A stretch of DNA of 64,000 nt from Denitratimonas tolerans (lineage in GTDB: Bacteria > Pseudomonadota > Gammaproteobacteria > Xanthomonadales > Xanthomonadaceae). The stretch covers positions 1 through 64,000 of the forward strand of contig NZ_JBBDHC010000015.1 in assembly GCF_037203605.1 (NCBI RefSeq). The letters are read 5' to 3'. Made by a program: the position numbers and the translations under genes. Each line of letters begins with the position of its first letter. Within the stretch, counting starts at the first letter, position 1. The notes beneath the pieces are model-generated. The model searched no databases. It saw only the letters and a program-made list of their open reading frames with translations, and was not told the origin of the DNA. Below, piece after piece: positions 44,928 through 56,106 of this stretch.

Positions 44928-46586
44928 CTACGACTCGGGAAAGGCGCGTCCGATCAGCGCATCGAACGGCGCATCCGCAGGCAGGGTGCCGAAGCACTGC
45001 CCGTGCTGGCCATCCAGGCGCGTGGCGATGAAAAGGTCCGCCGCCTGCGCCTGCCCCGCGCGGATCAGCTGCGTCGCCTCCAGCGCCAGCGCGATGCGCT
45101 CGGTCAAGAGGCGCGCGCGGGCCTCGAGCGTGTCGGTGGCATCCAGGGTGCGTTCGATCCAGCGGGCCTCGTCGTCCAGCCGGCGGTTTTCCCCGGCGAC
45201 GCCGGCCAGTTCGGCCATCAGCGCCTCGCGCGTGGCCGGCTCGCGCCGCAGCGCGCGCAGCACGTCCAGGCACTGGATGTTGCCGCTGCCTTCCCAGATC
45301 GAGTTCACCGGCGCCTGCCGATAGAGGCGCGGCAGGATCGAATCCTCGATGTAGCCATTGCCGCCGAGGCACTCCTGCGCCTCGTTCACCACCGGCGGGC
45401 AGCGCTTGCAGACGTGGTATTTGCCGATCGCGGTGGCGACGCGGGCGAATGCCGCCTCCATCGGATCATGCGGCGCGGCGTCGATCGCGCGCGCCACGCG
45501 CAGCGCCAGCACCATGGCAGCCTCGGATTCCAGCGCCAGATCGGCGAGCACGTTCCTCATCAGCGTCTGCTCGACCAGACGCCGGCCGAAGGCGTGCCGG
45601 CCGCGCGCATGGTGGATCGCCTGCACCAGCGCCTGGCGCATGATCCCGGCCGAGCCGATCAGGCAGTCCTGGCGGGTGAGCGCCACCATTTCCAGGATGG
45701 TGGCCACGCCGCGGCCTTCCTCGCCGACCAGCCAGGCCACCGCGCCGGTGAATTCGACCTCGGAGCTGGCGTTGGCCCAATCCCCGAGCTTGTCCTTGAG
45801 GCGCTGGATGCGGATGGCGTTGCGCGCGCCGTCGGGCAGGAGGCGCGGCATGAGGAAGCAGGACAGGCCGCCCGCCGCCTGCGCCAGCACCAGGAAGGCG
45901 TCGCTCATCGGTGCGGAGAAGAAGAACTTGTGCCCGACCAGCTCGTACGCTTCGCCCGGCCCCGGGGACGCGACCGGCGTGGCGCGCGTGCTGTTGGTGC
46001 GCACGTCCGAACCGCCCTGCTTTTCGGTCATGCCCATGCCGATGGTGTTGCCGGCCTTGGCCGCGGCCGGCACCGCGCGCCCGTCGTAACGCGTTGCCAG
46101 GATGCGCGGCAGCCACTCGCGCGCCAGCGAAGGCTGCTGGCGCAGCGCCGGCACGCAGGCGTGGGTCATGGTCAGCGGGCAGTTGTGGCCCTGCTCGGGC
46201 TGCATGTGCAGGTAGGCGAGCGCGGCACGCGCCACGTGCGCGCCGCGCGTGCCCTCGTGGCACCAGGAAAAATTCGGCACGCCGTGTTCGATGCCCAGCT
46301 GCATCAGGCGGTGGTAGGCGGGATGGAACTCGACCTCGTCGATGCGGTTTCCCAGGGCATCACAAGGCCGGAATGCGGGCCGATGCTGGTTGGCAAGCAC
46401 GCCCAGCCGCATCGCCTCGCCACCGGCCACCGGGCCAAACGCCGCCAGCGCATCGCGCGCCCAGCCGCCTCCCTCGCGCTCGAGCGCCTGCTGCAGCGCG
46501 ATGTCGGTCGCAAAGGCATCGTAGTCGCCGAGCGGCGGCACCTGGTTCTCGACGCGATGGGTGACGAACTGGTCGGCGAGTGGCAT
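44928..46586 (-). CDS. aidB: Acyl-CoA dehydrogenase family protein AidB
   Basis: 552 residues, close to E. coli AidB (541). It has the FAD dehydrogenase domain with GMTEKQGGSDVRTNSTRAT, the flavin-side QECLGGNGYIEDSILPRLYR, and an extended C-terminal region as in AidB. AidB is induced by alkylation stress and binds DNA; its exact reaction is unsettled. The start ATG has GGAG 9 nt upstream. The next gene on the strand is gltX, 46 bp away. Confidence 0.9.
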   Translation of the reverse strand: MPLADQFVTHRVENQVPPLGDYDAFATDIALQQALEREGGGWARDALAAFGPVAGGEAMRLGVLANQHRPAFRPCDALGNRIDEVEFHPAYHRLMQLGIEHGVPNFSWCHEGTRGAHVARAALAYLHMQPEQGHNCPLTMTHACVPALRQQPSLAREWLPRILATRYDGRAVPAAAKAGNTIGMGMTEKQGGSDVRTNSTRATPVASPGPGEAYELVGHKFFFSAPMSDAFLVLAQAAGGLSCFLMPRLLPDGARNAIRIQRLKDKLGDWANASSEVEFTGAVAWLVGEEGRGVATILEMVALTRQDCLIGSAGIMRQALVQAIHHARGRHAFGRRLVEQTLMRNVLADLALESEAAMVLALRVARAIDAAPHDPMEAAFARVATAIGKYHVCKRCPPVVNEAQECLGGNGYIEDSILPRLYRQAPVNSIWEGSGNIQCLDVLRALRREPATREALMAELAGVAGENRRLDDEARWIERTLDATDTLEARARLLTERIALALEATQLIRAGQAQAADLFIATRLDGQHGQCFGTLPADAPFDALIGRAFPES

Positions 46587-46763
46587 GACGGGCTTCTCCG
46601 TGCGGGCGGAACAGGCGGCGTGGCCCCAACTCTAGCGCGAAGCCGTGGTGCGGACACCGATGCCACGATGAGCCGATTTCCTATGCCGGCGGGCGGCAGC
46701 GCCCGATGGGCCGGGCGCGTGGCGAAAGCGAGACTGACGCCACACTTTTCACGGAGTCCCGCC

Positions 46764-47294
46764 ATGATCCGCAGCCACGCCGGTTTCACCCTGATCGAAC
46801 TGCTGATGACGCTGGCCGTCATGGCGCTGCTCGCCGGCATCGGCGCGCCTCCGATGGGCCGCCTGCTGGTGCGGGCGAGCGCTTCCTCGGCACACAATCT
46901 GGTCATGACCGGTTTCGCGTCCGCGCGGCTGCACGCCGTCAGCCAGGGCCGGGCCGTCACGGTCTGCCCCGGAGACGCGGCCATCGGCTGCCGCGCCGGC
47001 GGGCGCTGGGAAGGCGGCTGGATATTGTTCGTGGATCGCAACGGCGACGACCGCTTCGGTCCGGAGGACACCCTGCTGCGGGTCGAGCAGCCGCTTTCGC
47101 CACGCCTGGCCATCCAGAGCGGCAGCACCCGGCCGCGCGCCGTGTTCCGCCCCAACGGGATGTCCGGCGGGGCCAACCTCACCCTGCGGATCTGCGCCGA
47201 TGGCGCGGTGCAATCGGCCGTGATCCTGAGCAACGCCGGCCGCGCGCGCTCCGCCACCGCGTCCGAACGCGCGGCGATGAGCGCCTGCAGTTGA
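46764..47294 (+). CDS. GspH/FimT-type minor pseudopilin
   Basis: 176 residues. The type III prepilin signal is MIRSHAG|FTLIELLMTL with cleavage after Gly7 and the conserved Glu at +5, followed by a hydrophobic helix to about residue 30. The middle includes RAVTVCPGD and a beta-rich C-terminal with two cysteines CRAGGRW and SACS. This is GspH/FimT architecture of minor pseudopilins of type IV pili or type II secretion. No other pilus gene is near, so it must work with genes elsewhere. GGAG 7 nt upstream of the ATG. Confidence 0.85.
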   Translation: MIRSHAGFTLIELLMTLAVMALLAGIGAPPMGRLLVRASASSAHNLVMTGFASARLHAVSQGRAVTVCPGDAAIGCRAGGRWEGGWILFVDRNGDDRFGPEDTLLRVEQPLSPRLAIQSGSTRPRAVFRPNGMSGGANLTLRICADGAVQSAVILSNAGRARSATASERAAMSACS

Positions 47295-47416
47295 TTGGCG
47301 GGTGATTGCCGATTCGGATGGGCCCGCCGTGGTGCGTCTGGCCGACGCCGGGCGCGTCTCAAGGATTGCGTCAGCCCCTACAATGCACGGCTGATCCGTC
47401 CCGCCCGCGATTCCGA

Positions 47417-49675
<2,259 letters not shown>

Positions 49676-49850
49676 GGAAGGCCCGGGCGCGCCGGCGCTT
49701 TTGTGACCCGAAACACGAATTGCGCAGGGAAGCGGCAAAAACGACTGGATAAGCGGAACGCGCTCTGCGAAGATGCAGCCTCGCGTCACAAGGTGACACG
49801 CCACGTCGCACTGCGACACCCCCTGTCAACATCAAGTTGCGAGACCGCCC

Positions 49851-50276
49851 GTGAAACTGCTGACCCGCCTGCTCGTGTTCTGCCGCTACACCGTGCTCAA
49901 CCGCCAGCTGCGGGAAATCAAGCGCAGCGTGTTTGAACTGCCCGTCACGGCGCAGCGCGCGGTCGGCAATCTGGTGATGAGCGAGATCGAAGCCGCCACC
50001 AAGACGCCGGTTCCGCACCTGTACGGCAGCAGCAGCACCGACGTGCACCAGCCCTGGGGCGACGGTGCGACCCTGGCCTTCACCCGTGCGCGCTCTCGCG
50101 TTCCGCAGCTTCGGCTGCGCGGGCTGGCGCTGTGGCTGGCGATCGTCTATCAGGAAACCAATGACTCGCCCCATGCCAGCATGCAGTCGCTGCATCGCGA
50201 GGCGCTAGGGCTCATGGGCCTGCTGAAGGGCACCTACGGCAAACCGATCGCCGAGGCGGCCAGCGCGACGGCCTGA
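49851..50276 (+). CDS. Conserved hypothetical protein (unknown function)
   Basis: 141 residues from GTG 49851. I do not recognise a domain. It begins with a hydrophobic/basic stretch (MKLLTRLLVFCRYTVLNRQL) that may be amphipathic, then charged segments (LREIKRSVFELPVTAQRAVG). It has no clear signal peptide. It is read in the window's normal codon style and is flanked by parC and the phasin gene on the same strand. The ribosome site is weak. It may be expressed on its own. Confidence 0.6.
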   Translation: MKLLTRLLVFCRYTVLNRQLREIKRSVFELPVTAQRAVGNLVMSEIEAATKTPVPHLYGSSSTDVHQPWGDGATLAFTRARSRVPQLRLRGLALWLAIVYQETNDSPHASMQSLHREALGLMGLLKGTYGKPIAEAASATA

Positions 50277-50502
50277 ATGCGGTCGACCCACTCGTCCTGA
50301 TTCCGCAGGCTGCCCGCGCTGACACGCGCCCCTGACGCGGCCAGCCAATCGCGCGTGGCATGGCGCTCGAACGCCGGAGACTTGCACCGCCATACCGGCA
50401 CCTGCCCATGCGTCGCCGGGCGCGGCCATAGTGTGATTATTCTAGGCACACGGCCTAAAATCACGTTTTGCACCGCCCCGTCCGCACTCATCGGAACGCC
50501 CC

Positions 50503-51207
50503 ATGGCCAAGTTCAAGTCCGCCACCCCCGGCACCTCCGCTCCGGCCAAGCCGGCCCCGACCCGCAAGCCCGCCGCAGCGAAGACGACTGCCAAAAAGCC
50601 TGCCGCGAAAACCACGGCATCGGCGCGCAAGCCGCCGGCTGCGCCGCGGGCCGGGAATCCGGCAGCGCACGGAATCATGGACTCCGCCCAGCAGATCTGG
50701 TCGACCGGCGTGAAGGCGCTGGGCCGCGCGCAGCAGGAAAGCACGCGCCTGTTCGAGGCGCTGGTCAAGGAAGGTGCCAACGTGGAAAAGAAGACCCGCT
50801 CGCTTGCCAGCGGCAAGGTCAACGCCGTGCGCGGCTCGGTCGAGAACCGCGTCGAGCAGGTCAAGGATCGAGCGGCCGACACCTGGGATCGCCTTGAAAA
50901 GGTGTTCGAAGAGCGCGTCCAGCGCGCCCTCGTGCGCCTCGGCGTACCGGGCCGCGACGAGCTTCAGGCCCTGATCCAGCGCGTCGACCAGCTCAATGCG
51001 CGCCTGCGCGACCTGGCCGACGCCCCCGGTTCCGGGAAAAACGCCCCGGCCGCACCGACCGCCACGCCTGCGGCCAAGCCCGCCGCCGCGAAGAAAAAGG
51101 CCGTCGCCAAGGCACCCGCCGGAGCGAAACCGGCGGTAAAGAAGGCGGCGAAGAAAGCCAAGGCAACGACGCCTGCGGCATCCGCGCCCGCATCCGGCCA
51201 GGACTGA
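50503..51207 (+). CDS. Phasin/PhaF-like polyhydroxyalkanoate granule-associated protein
   Basis: 234 residues. A Lys/Ala/Pro-rich head (about 1-55, KPAAAKTTAKKPAAKTTA) and a Lys/Ala tail (about 185-234, AAAKKKAVAKAPAGAKPAVK) resemble histone H1, as in PhaF. Between them lies a helical phasin-like segment (about 60-165, MDSAQQIWSTGVKALGRAQQ) with heptad character. PhaF binds PHA granules and DNA. There is no PHA synthase in the window, so another nucleoid or lipid-surface role is possible. ATG with GGAA about 8 nt upstream. Confidence 0.75.
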   Translation: MAKFKSATPGTSAPAKPAPTRKPAAAKTTAKKPAAKTTASARKPPAAPRAGNPAAHGIMDSAQQIWSTGVKALGRAQQESTRLFEALVKEGANVEKKTRSLASGKVNAVRGSVENRVEQVKDRAADTWDRLEKVFEERVQRALVRLGVPGRDELQALIQRVDQLNARLRDLADAPGSGKNAPAAPTATPAAKPAAAKKKAVAKAPAGAKPAVKKAAKKAKATTPAASAPASGQD

Positions 51208-51340
51208 AAACCGCCCGCCTGCGCCGCCGACGCTGCAGGTCGGCAGCGCGAATTGCCACAGCCCCCCGATCCGCCGTGGCGGCCTGTCGGCGCGGAAGCC
51301 GCGCTATGATGCGCGCCTGATTCCCGCCGGCGGATACTCC

Positions 51341-52354
51341 ATGGGATTTGCTTCCCTGCTCAACCACCCGTGGCCGATTGCGCTGGCCACGCTCGTCATC
51401 GTGTTCCTGCTCATGGCCCGCATTCTGGGTGCATTCCGCACCGAGCGGGTCGAGGCGAATGCGGGCATCGCGCTGCTGTGCGCGATGCGCTGGAACGAAT
51501 TCAGCCGCCTGATTTCCGAAGTCCTGAAGGATCGCGGCATGCAGCCGGCAGGTACGGATCGCGCCCCTGGCCAGGACGGTTTCGACCTCCTGTTCGCACG
51601 CGGCACCGCGCGCTATCTGGTGCAATGCAGGAACGGCGCGAACCAGGTCGTCACCTCGGCGGCCGTGGGCCAGCTGCACGCGCTGGCGCAGGTCGAGGGT
51701 GCCGATGGCGCGATCATCGTGTCTTGCGCCAGCGCCGACCCGGAGGCCGTGAAACTGGCGAGAGAGCGGCGCATCGAAATCCTTGCCGGGCCCGAACTCT
51801 GGGCCCACGTCAGGACCTGGGTGGCGCACGACCAGCGCGTCGACGCCGAAAGCGTGGCGCTGGCCGCCAGGCGCAAGCGACTGCTGAGCGCGACGCTGGT
51901 CGCGCTCACGGCCGCGATCGCGGCCTTCGCCATCGTCAGCCTGACGGCTCCCGCGCCGACCGCGTCGCCGCCCCGGGAACCCGGCGCGGCGGCACCCGTC
52001 ACCCCCGAACCCGCGGTCACGCCGCAGCCGACCCCACAGTCCACGCCGCAGCCCGCCGCACCGGCGCTGCCCGATGCCACGCTAACCGACCAGCAGCTCG
52101 CCTCGCGCCGCGCTTCGGCGGTCATGGAGGTACGCGACCTGACCCAGGTGGCCAACGCCGTCTGGCAGACCCGCTCCACGCTTCAGATCAGCCTGCAGGA
52201 AATGCTCGCCGATGCGGAGCTGGCTACTTTGGTGGACGATATCTGCCGTTCGCTCCTGCAGTACGAGGAACTGCGCTTCACCCGCTTGCAGGTCGACGTG
52301 CCCGGCGGCGACGCCGACCAGCCCATGCAGGTGCGCTGGCGCCAGTGCCGCTGA
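51341..52354 (+). CDS. Membrane-anchored Mrr-type restriction-endonuclease-fold protein
   Basis: 337 residues. An N-terminal span (about 10-30), then a domain (about 45-165) with the Mrr/restriction fold: RWNEFSRLISEVLKDRGM, DGFDLLFARGTARYLVQCRN and GAIIVSCASADPEAVKLARE. The usual nuclease motif D..QxK reads QCR here, with Lys changed to Arg, so DNA cleavage may be lost. A second span (about 183-203), a Pro/Thr-rich linker (about 210-245), and a short helical end follow. It probably binds rather than cuts DNA, or is an orphan. Function is unknown. Confidence 0.72.
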   Translation: MGFASLLNHPWPIALATLVIVFLLMARILGAFRTERVEANAGIALLCAMRWNEFSRLISEVLKDRGMQPAGTDRAPGQDGFDLLFARGTARYLVQCRNGANQVVTSAAVGQLHALAQVEGADGAIIVSCASADPEAVKLARERRIEILAGPELWAHVRTWVAHDQRVDAESVALAARRKRLLSATLVALTAAIAAFAIVSLTAPAPTASPPREPGAAAPVTPEPAVTPQPTPQSTPQPAAPALPDATLTDQQLASRRASAVMEVRDLTQVANAVWQTRSTLQISLQEMLADAELATLVDDICRSLLQYEELRFTRLQVDVPGGDADQPMQVRWRQCR

Positions 52355-52372
52355 CCCGACGCGATCCGGAAA

Positions 52373-53008
52373 TCAGATCGCCGCGCCGAGGCGACGGCCG
52401 AGGTTGACCAGCATGGCCGCGGTCGCGCCCCAGATGCGGTGCGGGCCCACCTGGTATTCCCAATAGCTGCGCACACGGCCGCGGTAGGGACCGCTCAAGG
52501 TGACCAGCCGATCTCCCGCCAGGAGCGGTGCCAGCGGCACCTCGAAGGCATCGGCGACTTCGTCGGGATTGGGGATCGCGCGGTAGTCTTCGGGCAGCCG
52601 TGCCACCAGCGGCAGCACGCGGAAGCCGGTGATGGTCGCATAAGGGTCCAGAAAGCCCAGCGGCTCGACCTGTGCCGGCGCAATGGCGACTTCTTCCCAG
52701 GCTTCACGCAGAGCCGCATCCAGCGCGGAGCGATCCTGCGGATCCACCCGTCCGCCCGGGAAACTCACCTGGCCGGCGTGGTGCTGGAGGGAATCGGTGC
52801 GCCGGGTCAGGAGCACGTGCGCCCCGGTCGGGCGCGCGATCAGGCCCACGAGCACGGCGGCGTTGACCATACGGTGCGGATCGATGACGTCGGCAACCTC
52901 GTCGAGGTTCCAGCCCGGCCCGGGCGGCTCGCCCGACAGCGGCAGCAGCGACTGGCGCAGGCGCTCTGGTTCGGTCAGCGGGTTGATCGGCAGCGACAGC
53001 GGCCGCAT
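52373..53008 (-). CDS. NUDIX CoA pyrophosphatase (NudL-type)
   Basis: 211 residues with the NUDIX box FPGGRVDPQDRSALDAALRE then AWEEVAIAP, where Glu pairs bind the metals. The N-terminal HHAGQVSF stretch marks the CoA-hydrolase subfamily. It should cleave CoA or acyl-CoA to 4'-phosphopantetheine and 3',5'-ADP. The start ATG 53008 is preceded by GGTGGCGTG. A terminator for the upstream FKBP gene lies at 53072-53116. Confidence 0.87.
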   Translation of the reverse strand: MRPLSLPINPLTEPERLRQSLLPLSGEPPGPGWNLDEVADVIDPHRMVNAAVLVGLIARPTGAHVLLTRRTDSLQHHAGQVSFPGGRVDPQDRSALDAALREAWEEVAIAPAQVEPLGFLDPYATITGFRVLPLVARLPEDYRAIPNPDEVADAFEVPLAPLLAGDRLVTLSGPYRGRVRSYWEYQVGPHRIWGATAAMLVNLGRRLGAAI

Positions 53009-53071
53009 CACGCCACCGCGCGGGGTGCCTGGACGGCAAACGCGCGGAGGCGGCACCCGGACAAAACCCCG

Positions 53072-53116
53072 AAAAAATGAAACACGGCCGGAACGCGCAA
53101 TCCGCGTCCGGCCGTG
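53072..53116 (-). terminator. Rho-independent terminator of the FKBP gene
   Basis: CACGGCCGGA (53083-53092) pairs with TCCGGCCGTG (53107-53116), extended by an inner CGCG pair. On the minus strand it is followed by GTTTCATTTTTTCGG, so an ordinary terminator 56 bp past the FKBP stop at 53172. Confidence 0.88.
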
Positions 53117-53171
53117 GGAGGCAATCGCGATGCGCTTCCGGGCGATTCCACCCGGGAAAGCGCGGCGAGGG

Positions 53172-53849
53172 TCATTTTACTTCGACCAGCTTCACGTCGA
53201 ACACGACGGCCTGGTTGGGGCCGATCGGGCGCACCGAATCACCGTAGGCCTGCTCCGCCGGCATGAAGACTTCCCAGCGCGATCCCTGGGTCATCATCGG
53301 CAACACCTGGCGCAGCCCCGGCAGCGGCGCTTCGCCAACCCGCATCGACACCGGCTCGTTGCCCTGGTAGGTGCTGGCGAACTCCTGCCCGGTGGAGAGC
53401 GATCCGCGGAAGTGGATCTTCACGTCCGAGGCCGCCGTGGGCTTGGCACCGGTACCGGTCTCGATGACGCGGTACTGGATGCCCGAGGACAGGGTCTGCA
53501 CGCCGGTCTTGGAGCGGTTCTGGGCCAGAAAGGCGTCACTCTTGCGCTTGTTTTCACCAGCGACCTTGTCGAACTCGGCCTTGGCTTCGTCCAGCAACTT
53601 CTTCTGCATGGCCTCGAGCGCCGCGCCCATCTGCTCGGCCGGAACCGCCGGATCGCGCTTGGCGTAGCCGTCCTGGATCGCACGGATCACGGTCGACAGG
53701 TCGACATCGACCTTGCGCTCGGTGAAGTCCTGCCCGATCTGGTAGCCGACCGCGTAGCTCAGCTTGCCCTTTTCGGACGTGGTGTCCTGCGCCAACGCGG
53801 CGCTCATCGTCGTGGCCGCCAACAGCGCGACCGTCCAGCGCAACTTCAT
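53172..53849 (-). CDS. FKBP-type peptidyl-prolyl isomerase (FkpA/Mip-like)
   Basis: 225 residues. Signal peptide about 1-20 (ALLAATTMSAALAQ), an N-terminal helical dimerisation domain (about 25-120, SYAVGYQIGQDFTERKVDVD), and a C-terminal FKBP domain (about 125-225) with VKIHFRGSLSTGQEFASTYQ and GSRWEVFMPAEQAYGD. It is a periplasmic folding helper with FkpA/Mip layout. Start ATG 53849 with GGAG 6 nt upstream. Confidence 0.93.
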   Translation of the reverse strand: MKLRWTVALLAATTMSAALAQDTTSEKGKLSYAVGYQIGQDFTERKVDVDLSTVIRAIQDGYAKRDPAVPAEQMGAALEAMQKKLLDEAKAEFDKVAGENKRKSDAFLAQNRSKTGVQTLSSGIQYRVIETGTGAKPTAASDVKIHFRGSLSTGQEFASTYQGNEPVSMRVGEAPLPGLRQVLPMMTQGSRWEVFMPAEQAYGDSVRPIGPNQAVVFDVKLVEVK

Positions 53850-54067
53850 GCCTGTCTCCTGGTGGAACGGCCACGCCCGTGGCCGAGAAAGAACGCGCAA
53901 GGATAGCGACGCGTACCGCGAATCGCCAGTACCCGGATTGCCCGCCCGACACGGGATCGAAAGACCGTACAGCGGGCGGAAAGTTTCACCGGCGTGCACG
54001 CGGCCATCGGCGCGGAGGCTGAGCGGCTACAATCGGCGGCCGGCATTCCACCTTTGCGGGTATCCCA

Positions 54068-54850
54068 GTGGCCTTCGTGAACCTCCTCATCGAAAACCTC
54101 GGCGCGGTGCGCCGCATCACCGTCAACCGCCCCGACAAGCTCAACGCGCTCAACGCGGCCACGCTCGACGAGCTCACCCGCGCCTTCGAGGACGCCGGCA
54201 CCGATGGCTCGGTACGCGCGGTGATCCTGCGCGGCGCGGGCGAGAAGGCCTTCGTGGCCGGGGCCGACATTTCCGAACTGGCCACCGTCACCCCGGTGCA
54301 GGCGCGCGATTTCGCGCGGCGCGGCCAGCGCACCATGCGCACCGTGGAAACCCTCGGCAAACCGGTGATCGCGCAGATCAGCGGCTATGCGCTCGGCGGC
54401 GGCATGGAGCTGGCACTGGCCTGCCACCTGCGCATCGCCAGCGAAAAGGCGCGCCTGGGCCAGCCCGAGGTCAACCTTGGCGTGCTGCCCGGCTTCGGCG
54501 GCACCCAGCGCCTGCTGCGCGTCACCGGCCGCGGCGCGACCCTGGAGCTGTGCCTGACCGGTGTCCAGATCGACGCCGCACGTGCCTACCAGCTCAACCT
54601 CGTCAACCGCGTGGTGGCACCCGAGGCGCTGGAATCGGAGACTCTGGCGCTGGCCGAGCAGTTGGCGGCGTCCGCACCCGAAGCCCTGCGCGGCGTGCTC
54701 GACGCGGTGATCCTGGGCGGCGAGGCCGATCTGGTGACCGGGCTCGACTACGAAGCCCAGGCGTTCGCCACCTCGGCCTCCACCGAGGACATGCGCGAAG
54801 GCACCCGCGCCTTCCTGGAGCGGCGCAAGCCCGCCTTCACCGGGCGCTGA
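54068..54850 (+). CDS. Enoyl-CoA hydratase/isomerase (crotonase family)
   Basis: 260 residues, the usual crotonase length. The oxyanion-hole segments are AFVAGADISEL and QISGYALGGGMELALACHLR, and the catalytic-region Glu is seen in GQPEVNLGVLPGFGGTQRLL, where both Glu of an authentic hydratase fall near. It should act in beta-oxidation. The start GTG 54068 fits the N-terminus; GTG 54077 is also possible. 15 bp separate its stop from the RnfC-like gene. Confidence 0.88.
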   Translation: MAFVNLLIENLGAVRRITVNRPDKLNALNAATLDELTRAFEDAGTDGSVRAVILRGAGEKAFVAGADISELATVTPVQARDFARRGQRTMRTVETLGKPVIAQISGYALGGGMELALACHLRIASEKARLGQPEVNLGVLPGFGGTQRLLRVTGRGATLELCLTGVQIDAARAYQLNLVNRVVAPEALESETLALAEQLAASAPEALRGVLDAVILGGEADLVTGLDYEAQAFATSASTEDMREGTRAFLERRKPAFTGR

Positions 54851-54865
54851 GCGCGCGGGCCGGTC

Positions 54866-55288
54866 GTGGTCGCGTCCCAGCCCTGCATCCGCTGCGGCGA
54901 GTGCGCGCCGGCCTGCCCGGCCGGCGTCCACCCGCAGCGCGTCCTCGCCGCGCTGCGCCGCGAGGCGCCGGACGAAGCGCAGTCGCTGGGATTGAATGAC
55001 TGCACCGGCTGCGCTGCCTGCGACGCGCACTGTCCGAGCGCCATTCCGCTGGCCGCGCTGTTCGCCGCGGCGCGCGACGAGCTGCGGCTCGCGCGCCAGC
55101 GCAGCGACTTTTCCGCCGCCTCGCGCGTACGCTACACGCAGCGCGAGGCGCGCCTGGCGCGCGCGCGCGAGGAACAGGCCGTCGAACGCGAACGCCAGCG
55201 CGCCGCCAACGCCTCGGCCCAGGCGGTCGCGGCGGCGCTGGCCCGCTCCCGGGCGCGACGCAAACCCGCACCCCGGGACGGGGCATGA
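54866..55288 (+). CDS. RnfC C-terminal Fe-S domain, standalone
   Basis: 140 residues with two 4Fe-4S motifs: CIRCGECAPACPAGVHPQ and DCTGCAACDAHCPSAIPL, each C-x2-C-x2-C-x3-C. These match the ferredoxin part of RnfC, down to the charged tail that ends AAALARSRARRK. The ~300-residue N-terminal part of RnfC that binds flavin and NADH is absent. GTG 54866 begins it, 15 bp after the enoyl-CoA hydratase gene. It may carry electrons to the membrane protein coded next (ATGA overlap). It is a reduced but open reading frame, not an obvious pseudogene. Confidence 0.8.
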   Translation: MVASQPCIRCGECAPACPAGVHPQRVLAALRREAPDEAQSLGLNDCTGCAACDAHCPSAIPLAALFAAARDELRLARQRSDFSAASRVRYTQREARLARAREEQAVERERQRAANASAQAVAAALARSRARRKPAPRDGA

Positions 55289-56106
55289 GCGCCTCGGCGC
55301 TGCCGGCATGGCGCGGCACGCCCACACGCCGCGCCGCCTGCGTGCTGGCGGCCATGCTGCCGGCACTGGCGCTGCAGGCCGAACGACTCGATCCGTTCCT
55401 GCCGGCGCGCTGCATCGCGCTGTGCGCCGTTGCGTTGGCCGCCGCCACCGCGTTGCGGCGCGTTCCGAATGGCAGCACCGGCCGCAGCAGCGCGGCCGTC
55501 GACCTGATCCACGCGCTGGCCACGGCGCTGCTCGTTGCGGCACTCTGGCCCGCAGCGGCCCCGACGTGGATGGCCGCGCTGGCGCTCGCTGCGAGCCTGG
55601 TCGCGGCGCGCCTGCTCGGCGGCGTCGCGGCAAATCCGTTTCCACCCGCCGCGCTCGCGCTGGCCGTCGCCACGGCACTGGCGCAGGCAGCCGGCGGCAC
55701 GCTCGCGCCGGACCGCATGCTGCTGCCCGACGCCCTGCTGGTATCGGGCGTCTGGCTGGGCGGCGCATTGGCTCTGGCGGCTCTCGGCCTGCTGCGTGCT
55801 TCGCCCATGCTGGCCTTCGCCCTGCCCGTCGCCTTCGCCTGCGCCGTCGGCGCGCTGCCGGCGGCGGGCGTCGTCAGCGCGGCGCTCGCGGCCGGATTCC
55901 TGCTGGGCGAATCGCGCCACCTGCCGAGCACGGCGCAGGGACGCCGCGCGGTGGCGGCACTGGCGGGCACCGGCACCGCGATGGCCTGGCTGCTGGGCGC
56001 GCCGCCGGTCGCGCTGGGTGCCGCGGTCGTGCTGGCCTGCGCGCTGACGCCGTGGATCGAACGCCTGACTCTGCCGCCGCGCGCCGCCATCGAAAGCACC
56101 CCATGA
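55285..56106 (+). CDS. RnfD-like integral membrane protein
   Basis: 273 residues with about eight predicted spans. It follows the RnfC-like gene with a 4-bp ATGA overlap and precedes nth with another. The segment LLGGVAANPFPPAALALAVA resembles the GG-x-x-x-NPF-x-P motif of the NqrB/RnfD family, but the clear FMN-linked Thr motif of RnfD (S-T-A-T) is not obvious. RnfD is the FMN-bearing membrane subunit of an electron pump. With no RnfA, B, G or E nearby the function is uncertain. Confidence 0.66.
   Translation: MSASALPAWRGTPTRRAACVLAAMLPALALQAERLDPFLPARCIALCAVALAAATALRRVPNGSTGRSSAAVDLIHALATALLVAALWPAAAPTWMAALALAASLVAARLLGGVAANPFPPAALALAVATALAQAAGGTLAPDRMLLPDALLVSGVWLGGALALAALGLLRASPMLAFALPVAFACAVGALPAAGVVSAALAAGFLLGESRHLPSTAQGRRAVAALAGTGTAMAWLLGAPPVALGAAVVLACALTPWIERLTLPPRAAIESTP

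Noticed and set aside
50425..50470. Promoter candidate before the phasin-like gene (TAAAAT near 50456)
   Set aside because: A -10-like word is present but the -35 region (GTGATT) is poor; too weak to list as a feature.
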